From positions 1-64,000 of the forward strand of contig JAMWET010001948.1 in NCBI GenBank assembly GCA_024036415.1: a DNA stretch of 64,000 bases, in the 5' to 3' direction. The notes beneath the pieces are model-generated. The model saw only the letters and a program-made list of their open reading frames with translations, did not search any database and was not told the DNA's origin. Positions within the stretch are counted from its first letter, which is position 1. Every line of letters begins with the position of its first letter. A program made the position numbers and the translations under genes. Shown here in pieces: positions 37,901 to 51,400 of this stretch. The DNA is from Prochilodus magdalenae (lineage: Eukaryota; Chordata; Actinopteri; Characiformes; Prochilodontidae).

Positions 37901-40900
37901 CTGAAATATGTGGGAAAGAAACTTTCATATTATTCCTCGGATGTGAAAATGGCACTGAATCACTGCAGCGGATCTCTGAAGCCGACAAGGGTCCAAGTTT
38001 CCTGTTTTGATAATCCTGAAACACTAAATCAAAGTATTAAATTCAGTCGCTGGTCACCGTTTTCGCTCTTATTGCTCAGTAGCTGTGCATAACTGACCGA
38101 ATTCAGCGCCACATTTATTTATCATCTGCAAGCAGCAGAATCCCTGGAAAACCCATCACTGTCCGAGAGAGGTTGGTGAATCAATAAACGCTAAACAACA
38201 TTTGTTTTGGAGCTGCTCCACCATCCGGGAATCAGGACTGGGAAGATCGTTACGCTTACAGGCGTTCCCTCTTTTATTTGCATGTTGATCCGAAATATTA
38301 TTAAGCATCCTGGAAAAATGCGGTGACTTGCTGAGATGTGAATAAAGCCTAAGATTTTAGTCTTGACAAATTTGGTTAGATAATGCCAGTGGTGTTCAGT
38401 AAGTGTAATGTGTTAGTGTGCGCTAAGCAGTGTGTTGGTGTACGGTAACTCAGTAAGTGTAATGTGTTAGTGTGCTGTAAGTAGTGTGTTGGTGTACAGT
38501 AACTCAGTAAGTGTAATGTGTTAGTGTGCTGCAAGTAGCGTGTCGGTGTACAGTAACTCGGTAAGTGTAATGCGTTAGTGTACTGTAAGTAGCGTGTCGG
38601 TGTACAGTAACTCGGTAAGTGTAATGCGTTAGTGTACTGTCAGTAGCGTGTCGGTGTACAGTAACTCAGTAAGTGTAATGCGTTAGTGTACTGTAAGTAG
38701 TGTGTCGGTGTACAGTAACTCAGTAAGTGTAATGTGTTAGTGTGCTGTAAGTAGCGTGTTGATGTACAGTAACTCAGTAAGTGTACTGCGTTAGTGTGCT
38801 GTAAGTAGCGTGTTGGTGTACAGTAACTCAGTAAGTGTAATGTGTTAGTGTGCTGGAAGTAGAGTGTCGGTGTACAGTAACTCAGTAAGTGTAATGCGTT
38901 AGTGTACTGTAAGTAGTGTGTCGGTGTACGGTAACTCAGTCAGTGTAATGTGTTAGTGTGCTGTAAGTAGCGTGTTGGTGTACAGTAACTCAGTAAGTGT
39001 AATGTGTTAGTGTGCTGGAAGTAGAGTGTCGGTGTACAGTAACTCAGTAAGTGTAATGCGTTAGTGTACTGTAAGTAGTGTGTCGGTGTACAGTAACTCA
39101 GTAAGTGTAATGTGTTAGTGTACTGTAAGTAGCGTGTTGGTGTACAGTAACTCAGTAAGTGTAATGTGTTAGTGTGCTGTAAGTAGCGTGTTGGTGTACA
39201 GTAACTCAGTAAGTGTAATGTGTTAGTGTGCTGTAAGTAGTGTGTTGGTGTACAGTAACTCAGTAAGTGTAATGTGTTAGTGTGCTGTAAGTAGCGTGTT
39301 GGTGTACGGTAACTCAGTAAGTGTAATGTGTTAGTGTACTGTAAGTAGCGTGTCGGTGTACGGTAACTCAGTAAGTGTAATGTGTTAGTGTGCTGTAAGT
39401 AGTGTGTTGGTGTACGGTAACTCAGTAAGTGTAATGTGTTAGTGTACTGTAATTAGCGTGTTGGTGTACGGTAACTCAGTAAGTGTAATGTGTTAGTGTG
39501 CTGTAAGTAGTGTGTTGGTGTACAGTAACTCAGTAAGTGTAATGTGTTAGTGTGCTGTAAGTAGTGTGTTGGTGTACAGTAACTCAGTAAGTGTAATGTG
39601 TTAGTGTGCTGTAAGTAGCGTGTTGGTGTACGGTAACTCAGTAAGTGTAATGTGTTAGTGTACTGTAAGTAGCGTGTCGGTGTACGGTAACTCAGTAAGT
39701 GTAATGTGTTAGTGTGCTGTAAGTAGTGTGTTGGTGTACGGTAACTCAGTAAGTGTAATGTGTTAGTGTACTGTAATTAGCGTGTTGGTGTACAGTAACT
39801 TTAACAAATTGTAGGTTGCACTGTGTAAGAGCATCTGCCAAATATCAGAAATGTAAACTGAATTGTCCATACTCGTCAGAATCCACATCTATATTTAAAA
39901 TAAGCTGAAATTTGCTAAATAATTCCTCATCCCGAATGACACTTACAATACCCAGCATTAAATGGTCATGAAACCTCATTCTTGGGTTCTACACATACCC
40001 TGGCAGGTCTTCCCATCCTCCTGGAGAGTGTAGTCCTTATTGCAGCGGCAGAAGAATCCATTAAGCACGCTGACACATTCATGATCACAGCTGTGATTCC
40101 CAAACGAGCAATAGTCAATCACTGCAATCACAAAGAAGAGCAGGTTGTGCACAGTGGAATAAACCGAGTTCAGAGCTGGTGAATAAATTATTAGGCCTTT
40201 TTCAATAACACTGTAATATTTCATACACACAGAGACAACGCCTTGCTTACAGGACAGTGACTGGTAGACAGTTAAAGGGGCACTCCAGTCTAGAACACCA
40301 CTGCTAAGATGATGCATCTTGAAGGTATGAAGGAAACGCTAAGTGCTCTGGGGAGGATACCAGGGAGGGAAGGCTGTATTCGTTTCTCATGCCGGAGAAA
40401 GACAGTCACTGTTGTATATACTGTGTGGGTGAACCATGGAGACCTGTCTGGGGGAGATGGGTGGATTGTAGGAGATGTATATGACAGACATAGGGGATAT
40501 CTATCTAGCATACGAGCGAAAAAGCCTGAAGCATGCTGAAACAGCAGCCCAGGCAGAACAACGTAACAGGCATACCAAGGTTTTCTCAGTAGAAGTTGGG
40601 TGTAGAGGGTTTATGGCCATGACTACAACTAGACTCATGAACAGAATGGGAGTGAAAGGACAGGCCTTCCAACAAGCAGTGAAATTCACTCTCTGTGGAT
40701 AAGGAGGGACTCCAACTGGGCTGTGAGATGATCATCTAGGGGGTGATGAATATGGAGGGACAAAAACAGAGGGATGCCTGGTGTTGCCGTTGAGCCCTCT
40801 GAAGGTGTTGTGGGCCTAAATCAACGAAACATCAAGGAAGGAGGGTGCCCAGGCAAGAAGCAGTGCAGACTATTGAGGGGATCAAGTCCTATAAGCTTTA

Positions 40901-42371
40901 CTAATGGGGATGTAGTTGGGTAATATATGAGTGATCTATGGGGGTCTGCTGTATTCAGGTCTCCTGCACCTCTCAGAAAGAACTCTATTAGCAGAAGTTT
41001 GGCGACTTTATGAGCAGTGACGTTTATTGTCAGAACAAATAAAGAGGTCATAAACGGTCTATATACCTTCATACATAAAGTAAATACAGCTCTGGAAAAA
41101 CTTATAGAGCCCACCTGTAACTGATAAGCGTCTCTAGGTGTACAGGTTCTGGGTTTGTGTTGAACCAGAATCCCTCAGTTCTGTTTGATTCTCTGCACTA
41201 CTGGAACCATGTCTCCCAAACTCCAGATCAGATATTGTATTGGATCTGTTTATTTAGAAAATCACTAATGACCTCCAGAAGCCTGTTTTTAGAACCATGC
41301 TCGCTGTGCGTTTCACCCCAGCCACCGCTCGCCAGTCTCTCTGTAGGTCACTCGAGGTCATCTTACAGTAGTTGAGCGCCACCTCATTCCACTGTCCCTT
41401 ATCACGGTCAGTGGAGAGGGGGTTTGGCCCTCTGCCAGTCTGTAGCTGTGTTGTCCTGTGTGTTTGCTGCTGGACCTTGTTCTTATGAACCAGACGCTCA
41501 CTGTATCTGCCAGTAAAGCTAGAACCCAACCTTCGGTTCCTCACTGAGAACCTGCTGTACATGTGGAGATGCTGATTTAGGAAGGAACTGGAGTGCTCTC
41601 TTTATTTCCAGAGCTGTATGTGTAAGTACGTTAGTCTTCGATGGTTTTGCAGTGAACCAGAGTGCTACAGAATGTTACCCAACAGAACAATGTTGAATGC
41701 TAGTCCTAGACCAGAATGCCCCTTTAACGCGTAACTCATTAGTCAGCTCCTGAGTAACCAAACAGGATGTTCTGTCCTGCATAAAGTATTTCCAGAATTC
41801 TACATATAGCATCTTCCCTAAAGCAATAAGTGGTAAGGGTTTGTCTTAATGGCTTACGGTGTGCTAACAAAATCACCACTTTGATGGTCTGTGGTACAAC
41901 TGTACCTTTGGATAGCCCACTGTAGGTCCACCTCCTTGTATACCATTGTACAACACTGTATCAGCTCCACTAACCATATAGGCAGAGCACCATAGTCCAT
42001 CTGTTTCTCTGTATACTGTATTACCCTGTTTTTCAATGGTCAGGACCCCCACAGGACCACCACAGAGCAGGTATTATGTGGGTGGTGTATCATTCTCAGC
42101 ACTGCAGTGACACTGACAGGGTGGTGGTTCTGTGTAGATACAAGAAGGTGTACCTAATGAAGTGGCTACTGGGTTTGTGTCTTGCATTTAGATTACATCC
42201 AATTAGAAGTCAATTTAGGTATATATCTAATGGTATATAGATGTAATAGATAATCTGTTTATACATAATTGAACAAAAAAAAAAGAAAAATTATATATAT
42301 ATAAATAATCGAACAAATTATATATATATATATATATAAAGATTATTTATAAATACATTTAAAAAATAATA

Positions 42372-42403
<32 letters not shown>

Positions 42404-45400
42404 TATTTTTTATATTTTTTTTATTATATCATCGCTCTCAATTTTTGTTTACTTTAGCACAGTGTGGAAATTGGAGAATGGACCAACAGAAATGGCCCAA
42501 AACTGCTTAAGACGTCTGGTTCCATTGACATCTATTCAAATTAAATGAGGGTTGTGGCCCATCCTGTAAAGTTACCATTTTGGAGATACCTGTTTTTCTT
42601 TGGACAGTGACGATATATATATTTTGCTGCTAAGACTTTCTATGTATAATGCCCACTATTCTAAATTGTGAATCTGTTGAACAGACCTATAGGAAACCAG
42701 TAAGCATGCCAGCTAAGGAACTTTTGAAAACCTAATTCCCATAGAACTTCCATAGCCAATAAGAAGCCCTCTGTAAACGACATTACGTTTAGATAAAGTA
42801 GCATCACATGAAACACACTCGTCGCATGTGATGGCAGGGATGTTCACGGTGAACTTTGCATGCGGAGTATGTGTCCCAGTGGAACAGTGCAAGCGTGCAG
42901 TGTAAAACCAGCATGCGGAACTACGGGACGGTGTGTTTGGCTCGGTCCGAGGCCCTCACTAACTTGTGCAGGTCTTCTTGTCGTCGTTGAGCGTATATCC
43001 ACCATTACAGCGACAGTAAAAGCCATTGAGGACGCTCACACACTTGTGCTCACAGCTATCATTTCCAAATGAGCAGTAGTCGATCACTGCAACAGGTTGA
43101 CAACAGTAGTAAGCAGTGGAAGCGATACAGATCATTAATAGGTGTATAGTATTAAGCAGGTATTACTGAACGCTGAAAGCAAACTCAGGTGAACACTGTG
43201 GGCAGATACTTGTGGTTATATGCTAGGCAAGGGAAGCTGAAAGATGGAAACTTTGCACATACAGGGTGAGTCAGAAGTGTCAGGACACCCTTTTATTTCA
43301 GAAATAATTTAATTTAATTTTCAGCAAATAATGGGTAAGGAGGCCTATCTTTCAATCTTTGTCTTCAGCGCTGTGTTTAGCACCAGGGACAACACTGAAC
43401 ACATCAGATAGCTGTGAATCACAGGAACTTTCCTGGTTGCTGTTGCAGCTTTCTGTGTTAATAACTTTTGAACCACAAAAGATATTACAAATTTGATTGT
43501 GGCAATTCATTTCTGAGAACATTCTGGTCTTCTTTGATATGCTACATCACCTTCCCATTGGAAAAGTTTTTTCAAGATGGCTGCCATGTTCTGGGCGTAG
43601 CCTTAAAGACGAGCCCCCTCAGTCTTTACCTGCTGAGCTATTCAAATATGTCATTTTCCCTTTTGTTTCTGAAATAAAAGGGTGTCCTGAGACTTTTGAC
43701 TCACTCAGTATATATATATTTAAGTGCAGATTGCAAATCGTTGCTCACGAAACTGGGCCCGAGTTTGATTCCCAGGCAGGACGCCCAGGGTTTCTTTCTG
43801 TGTGGAGTTAGCATGCTCCCCGGGTGTCTGTGTAGGTTTCCTCAGGGTGCTCTGGTTTTCTTCCCACAGTGCAGAGACATGTGGTCAGGTGAACTGGAGA
43901 TGCTATGTAGTTTGTGTGAGTGTATGTCTGTAAATAAGCCCTGTAGTGGCCTGTCCAGCGGGTTCCCTGCCTTCTGCCCTTTGAGAACTGGGATAGGCTC
44001 CAGCACCCTGCAGGACCCAGTTGGGTTATGAGTGTTAGAAGATGAGTGAGTTTGTTTGGGTCCTGTTCCCACATACTAGTTGGATCTTTAAGCCTTTGTT
44101 AGCAGTCTTCCTACTCTTGTTTTAGGAATCTTCTTCCACTCTTCCCTGCAGAACGTTTTTAGGTTCTGTGATATTCTCGGTCCGTCCTGCATGCACTGCA
44201 AGTTTATGCCAGTCTCTTTTCTCAGCTTCAGTTTCTTGACTGGCCATCTCACGTTTTCCTTGGAGAACTTGCTGATATGTAGTGGAATTCAGTCTTTCAT
44301 CTGCCTATACAGTGTCCTGTGACAGTGGCTGCCACACAACCCCAAAGCATAACAGATCCGTCACAGTTAAGAGTTGGGAAGTTGGCAACTTGTTATTTTC
44401 ATCAAGTGCTGTTTTCTCAAGGCAGGTTTCCAAATGCATCTAGAAGTTGTTTGGCCTTAGATGCACAGATGTTAAATTAGGTTTTGAGGTTTCGTTCAGA
44501 TGACTCTTCCATGGAGATCACTGTTGCACAGTGCACCACCACTCCTGTGTCAGCTAAGGGCCTTTGCTGCCATATGGGGGTTTTGCTTTGCATTTCTTCC
44601 AGGCCTTCCAGATCTCGCCTTGACTTCCACAGTTCCTCCGTATCTGCCATTTCTTAACAGTCGCGATCTGGATATCCTTCCGCAGTCTCCTCCTGCCTTA
44701 CCAGCATCAGTTATCTCAATTTTCATATCCTCAGGCAGCTCTTTAAAGGAGCCCATGGTTGTTAAGTCCTACCACATGCTAAACAGGCTAATAAAGTTCT
44801 GGTTGGTAAGGTGTTTTTTTTTTTTTTTAATTGAATCGTGTACAAAGTTAACACTTTCAGTTTGGCGTGTGCGTATGTATGTATGTATGTATGTATGTAT
44901 GTATGGGCTGATATTTGGCCCTCACTAACTTGTGCAGGTCTTCTTGTCTTCATTAAGAGTGTAGCCCTCATTACAGCGGCAGTTAAAACCTTTAAGGATG
45001 CTCACACACTCGTGCTCACAGCTATGGTTTCCAAATGAGCAGTAGTCGATCACTGGAATGGGCAGAGAACAAAAAGATGGAGCAAGAGAAGAACGAGAGA
45101 AGGAGAAGAAGCAAAGCAGTTAATGAGCTGCAAGCATGGAACATTATTTGTTCAGGGCAATGAGATGACACGCTAAAGGAGCTAAAGTAAAAGGACATGT
45201 TATATTGTTAGGGTGGCTTTATATGGTGAAACTTTGAGGCAGTGTCATTGGCTTAAAATTTCACAAACCAAATTTGAACTTGTGGTGCATCATCTACCGC
45301 CACCTGAATTGAAGCTTGTTGAAAAGACAGAATGCTGGTTTTTGTGTCATGGATGATTTCAAACTACAATCTTCCCTTGATACAATGTCTTGGCCGGAAT

Positions 45401-48400
45401 GTCTTGATGGAGAATGTCCTCAGTTTTTCATTTTATCACTCACGTGAGCCATGAGTACTTGGCAATAATCAGCTTCATGAATCTATATTGATTTATGCTG
45501 CCCATTTGTTGGAAACATGTTTGCTAAAATTGCTAGCAAGCCAGCCAATGTGAACAGGACAGCTGTTTGTACTGTAGATAAATTTAGGAGCCAATTTAAG
45601 CAAGATTACTATGCACGGCCACGAGGGACCATTAGTCCACAAATTCCTCGTCTCCTAGTAAATCAATTTTTATCTATTTTTAATAAGGAATGAAGTACAC
45701 TCCTCATCAAAAGAACAGTTGGACAAATCCCAGAAGGAGTCAGGAATGAACAGACAGGCATGAAACTTGGTGGGTGGGTTTCACATTATGAGACATGTGA
45801 ATGATTTATGCTTCACGCTCAACTGCACAGCTGATGTTAGCTAGGACGGGCCTTATCTCTGTACCTGACTGACCCAACAGCCACAATTACGGACATCCAG
45901 TGAGCAGTGGTGTCCTCCATGAGTCATCCTGTTAGTGCAGCACCATTGGCAGACGGCTGCACCACACAGGACTACATGCACACAGACCTTTACACCGACT
46001 GTCCTTAACACCACGTCACCGTCACCAAAGACTGCAGTGGTGTCGTACCAGACTGTCATGGAGTGACTCAGAATGGCAGCGGGTCATCTTCAGTGACGAG
46101 TCCCGCTTTTGTCTTGGTGGAGACACCCAGCGAATCCGTGTGTGGAGGCACCATAGTGAGCACCAAGATGAACGGTTTGTTATCACACGTCCAGACGGCC
46201 TGGTGTCACTCCACCTCCACCCCTACCGCACCATCTGCAGGAACTGTGTGTGGATGTTCAAGCTGCATGGGATGGATTATCACAGGACTCCATTAGGAAC
46301 CTCCACAGCTCCATACCGAGACGTCTGGCGTGTTGAATTAGCAAACACGGCGGCCCAGCACCATACTGAGAGACAGACTTCTGTATGTGTAGCTCAATAA
46401 ATATTGATCATATCAGTCTAAATGTATCATCAGTTATTGATCCTGGTCACCTTTATCTTCCTTCCCAACAGCACCGCACTCCCACACCTCCTTCTGGGTG
46501 CAGCTGTTCTTTTGATGAGGAGTTATTGGTTTGGTTTATACAACACGTCTGAATGGTACTAGACATGTACACCATATTGGGGCCTGTATGTCTAAACAGA
46601 CAGGGTTCTGTTTAAACCAGGTGTCACCAGTCTTATCCATTGAGGGTCAGTGTGGCAGTATGTTTTGACTCAGTTGGTCTCACTCTTGAGATAGCCGATT
46701 GCTTGTATGGGGTGTTACTCTGCTTGGTTAGAACATAAGCCGGTAGCCACATCTGCACACAACCTCTGACCTCTTTGTGGATAAGACTGGTGCATTAATA
46801 ACTGCATGAATTTGAATGTCTCCAGGTATGTATGTGTGGTGTGATCTAAGGATTGTACTAACTTGTGCAGGTCCTCTTATCGTCGTTGAGTGTGTATCCT
46901 TCATTACAGCGGCAGTTAAAGCCTTTGAGGATGCTCACACATTCGTGCTCACAGCTATCATTTCCGAACGAACAGTAGTCGATCACTGGAGATGGATTAC
47001 ATGAGTTAGGATGGATTCAAGGACGGCTTCATTGATGTTGCATAAAAACAATGATTTGTACAGATATCACCATACGTTTGGCTGTTTTCAGACCAAGTTT
47101 CCTTTCATAGTCTACTGGACGTCGGGTCAAGTCAGGAGGCTTTTATTGCCATTCCCTTCATGTATAAGTACACAGTGGAGTGCACTGTAGAGTCAATTTG
47201 GATCATTGCTTTTATGGACCACAGGTAAATGATGTAATGTGCAGGTGTGACAAACTAAAAGAAGAACCAGAATAAATAAATGTAGTAACAAGTGCAGATG
47301 CTACCAAACTAGTGTACAGCATGGAATGATACGAGCTCACCAGGCAAAAAAAAATGTAAGTTTAAGGTGGTAGTAACTTCAGCCTCCAGCAGATGGGGCT
47401 TTAAATCCCTGTGGGGTGTGAGGGATGGGATCCATAGATTGGGAAGAGGTGCTACAGTGCAGGGAATGTCTCGTTCCATGTGTGGAAAACACTCCAGAGC
47501 ATATGTTAATGATTGGCTAAAAGGAGGGACTGCATGTGGGCGTGGCCAAAGACCATAGTGTGAAGGAAGTAGCTGAATCTGCAGGCGTATGGAAGGGTAC
47601 GGTCATATGGGTCTACCAGCAGTGACTAAATTCCCAGTCTACAGGGAATTTTCCTCGGAATTGTGCCAGGGAGGGCATCCACCAAATCTGGACCAACTGC
47701 TCAATTCTTTGATGTAGGAGTGCCTGAACATTGTCCAGTACATGCCCAATCCAGTTCCAGCTGTTACTGGTGCTTGTGGAGGTGTTACACGCTATGAGGT
47801 ACGTTTCAGTCACTCAGGACTTGTTTTTTGTCCGGTGAGCTCATAGAAGGACGCTAAACAGGCTCAACTGATTTCATTTTCAGATTAAGATGGCAAGATG
47901 GGAGAAATTCTAAGTGACTTTGGAAAAGGATTCATAGTTAGAGCATGGGTGGCAGGAGCTTCAGTCGATAGCAACAGTGACTAAAGAGATCTAAAAGGAA
48001 GACAGAGTTGAAAATTGCTGTGGAAAGTGCACATTTGGTGAGCGTGTTGCTTGTGCATTAGTGCGTTAAGAGCATCTGTTCCTGTGGTGATCATTCTACA
48101 TCCGGACAAACAGAACATCCAGGACTATAATGCTGAGGAATGCAGTGCGTAAGCTCGTCATTACAAAGATAAATGAACATCTGCACCAGCAAGATGTTCA
48201 CACCAATGTGGGAAAAGTGATCTGGATAGATGAGTCATCCAATGTATGTGGGCAAGAGGCACATCCGGCGAACACCAAGAGTGGTACAAGAGTAGTACAG
48301 ACCGGAATGCTTGACCCCAACAGGGGTTAGGGTATGGGGGCTTGGGGCAGTGGCTTTCCAGATGACCTTTTTTATTTTTCATACTAAGATGAAATCCCGA

Positions 48401-51400
48401 GCTTTCCCTTATTCCCTGCTTTCCTCGTGTGGGTGTCAATAGCATATGGAGGTTATTGATGTTTCTTCCGCCAACTCATCTTAAATCCTTGATCTTCTTT
48501 CTCCAGTCTGGTTACTACTGCACATCTTCAGCATATAGAGCAAACAAGTGTGGTGAGAGTGGGCAGCCTTGTCGAACACCTCGCCAATGTGGAACCAGCC
48601 TGTCTGTCATTTTCTGTCATGACTGTGGCTTGTTGATCAGTATACAGGTTCCTTATTAGAACAATGCAATGTTCTGGTATTCCATTTTCCTGAAGACCTT
48701 AATTGCACATGGTTGACCCATTCAAAGTCTTTACTGTTTATGAATTGTGTGTTGATGTCCGTCTTGAATTCCTTTGCTTTCTTCGTTTCACAGTGCACAT
48801 CAGTGAACGCTCAAATCTCTCCGTCATGCTTGGATGTTCTTCAACACAAGGCAACATACAGAATGTGAATTGGGTATCTTCTTGTCCACAGTGGCAAATG
48901 TACACAACTAATAAAGAGTAGTCATTACATTTACTAGGAAACATGACAGATTTTCCAGAACAACCTTTAGCTTCAGGTTCAAGAGAGCTAACCAGACATT
49001 TTGGCCACTTTCCTTGGGCTTAAAACGAGAATTCAGAGTGTAACTTATCATCAGCTACACGTTCTTGAAAATGAGAGGCCTGCATTGAAGCTCTTCTGGT
49101 GACTTTTGGCAGCCCAGCACTTTCCTAAGACTTTCTACGTTGGCTTTTCTTTTAATTTGTCACCTGTCTGTATAAACACTCATCGACAAAATACAGTTGC
49201 ACTCAGAAAGAATCAACTGACAGGAACGTCTTCAGTGTGAGTCATCTTCAGTGATGAGTCCTGCTTTTGTCTTGGTGGACATGACCAACGAATCTGTGTG
49301 TGAAGGCACCATGGACAGCACCAAGATGAGCGGTCCAGAAGGCCTGGTGTCACTCTACCTCCACCCCTACCACACAATCTGCAGGAACTGTGTGAGGATA
49401 CTGAAGCTGCATGGGATGGATTATCACAGGACACCATTAGGAACCTCTACAACTCCATGCCGAGACATCTGGCATGTTGGGTTAGCAAACATGGTGGCCC
49501 GATGGCATACACAACCCCACACCTCCTTCTGGATGCAGCTGTTCTTTTGACGATGAGTGTACTAGCATTGTGTTGCATGTGGTATTCCAGAATAGATCCT
49601 CTGAGGTACACGACAAGAAGACGATGCACATTTCGGAGGCTATTCCTTCAGGTTTGATGGTGTGTTGCATGAGGTTTGGCTCCCACTGACTTGTGCAGGT
49701 CTTCTTGTCTTCATTGAGGGTGTATCCCTCATTGCAGCGACAGTAAAAGCCTTTGAGGACGCTCAAGCACTCGTGTTCGCAGCTATCATTGCCGAATGAG
49801 CAGTAGTCGATCACTGGAACAGGTAGAGGACAATAAGGGACTCTATGCATTAGCACGATATAGAAGAGCATGCAAAGACAAATGTGCAGTAAGAGAAGAA
49901 GCGCTGATGGCCTGATAAGCCCCCACTAACTTGTGCAGGTCTTCTTGTCTTCGTTGAGGGTATATCCTTCATTGCATTGACAGTAAAAGCCTTTGAGGAT
50001 GCTCACGCACTCGTGTTCGCAACTATCATTGCCGAATGAGCAGTAGTCAATCACTGGAACAGGTAGAGGACAATAAGGGATGCTATGCATTAGCAAAATC
50101 AGGAAGAGCATGCAAAGACAAATGTGCAGTAAGAAGCCCTGGTGGCCTGATAAGCCCCCACTAACTTGTGCAGGTCTTCTTGTCTTCGTTGAGGGTGTAT
50201 CCCTCATTGCATTGACAGTGAAAGCCTTTGAGGACGCTCACGCACTCGTGTTCGCAGCTATCGTTGCCGAATGAGCAGTAGTCGATCACTGGAACAGGTA
50301 GAGGACAATAAGGGACTCTATGCATTAGCACGATAAGGAAGAGCATGCAAAAGACAAACGTGCAGTAAGAGAAGAAGCCCTGGTGGCCTGATAAGCCCCC
50401 ACTAACTTGTGCAGGTCTTCTTGTCTTCGTTGAGGGTGTATCCCTCATTGCATTGACAGTGAAAGCCTTTGAGGACGCTCACACACTCGTGTTCGCAGCT
50501 ATCGTTGCCGAATGAGCAGTAGTCGATCACTGGAACAAGTAGAGGACAATAAGGGACTCTATGCATTAGCACGATAAGCAAGAGCATGCAAAGGCAAATG
50601 TGCAGTAAGAGAAGAAGCATTGGTGGCTTCATTGCCCCCCAGCCACTAACTTGTGCAGGTCCTTTCATCTTCATTAAGAGTGTATCCCTCATTGCAGCGA
50701 CAGTAAAAGCCATTGAGCACGCTCACGCACTCATGCTCGCAGCTATCATTTCCAAACGAGCAGTAGTCGATCACTGGAACGCGTAAAGATCAGTGAACAG
50801 TGAGCGGTCCTGCTTGTGAACTTTTGGAAGAGTAAGATTAGCAAGCAAAAGGAGGAAAGATATTGATAACCAGGCTTTCCACTTACTTGTGCAGGTCTTC
50901 TGGTCCTCGTTGAGCTTGTATCCGTCCTTACAGCGACAGTTAAAGCCATTCAGGATGCTCACACACTCGTGCTCACAGCTGTCGTTTTTAAACGAGCAGT
51001 AGTCGATCACTGGAGCAGGAAGAGAACACAGACACGTTAGAAAGCTCAGGAGTAGCAACTCGGACTTACCCTACCTCAGAATGAACGATGGATAGATTTG
51101 GTAAAGAAAAACCTTCGTTATTTACAGCGGTTAATGGTGACCAAATGCAAAGCAGATGGTTTAGTTTTGCGAGTAGTGAAAACTCCAAAAACATTCAGCA
51201 GTGAAAATTAATAATGTGATCGAGTCTGTGAAAAGACCTTTGGTAACACTTTACATTGTTACAAGTGTTGACTAACTAACATGAAGTAATGCATCAGTTA
51301 GCATTAAGTAATGAATTGGTTAGCATGAAGTAATGCATCATGAAGTAATGCATCAGTTAGCATTAAGTAATGAATTGGTTAGCATGAAGTAATGCATCAG

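Noticed and set aside
38395..39805. CRISPR-like regular repeats
   Set aside because: Units are contiguous with no unique spacers; this is a minisatellite in a vertebrate intron.
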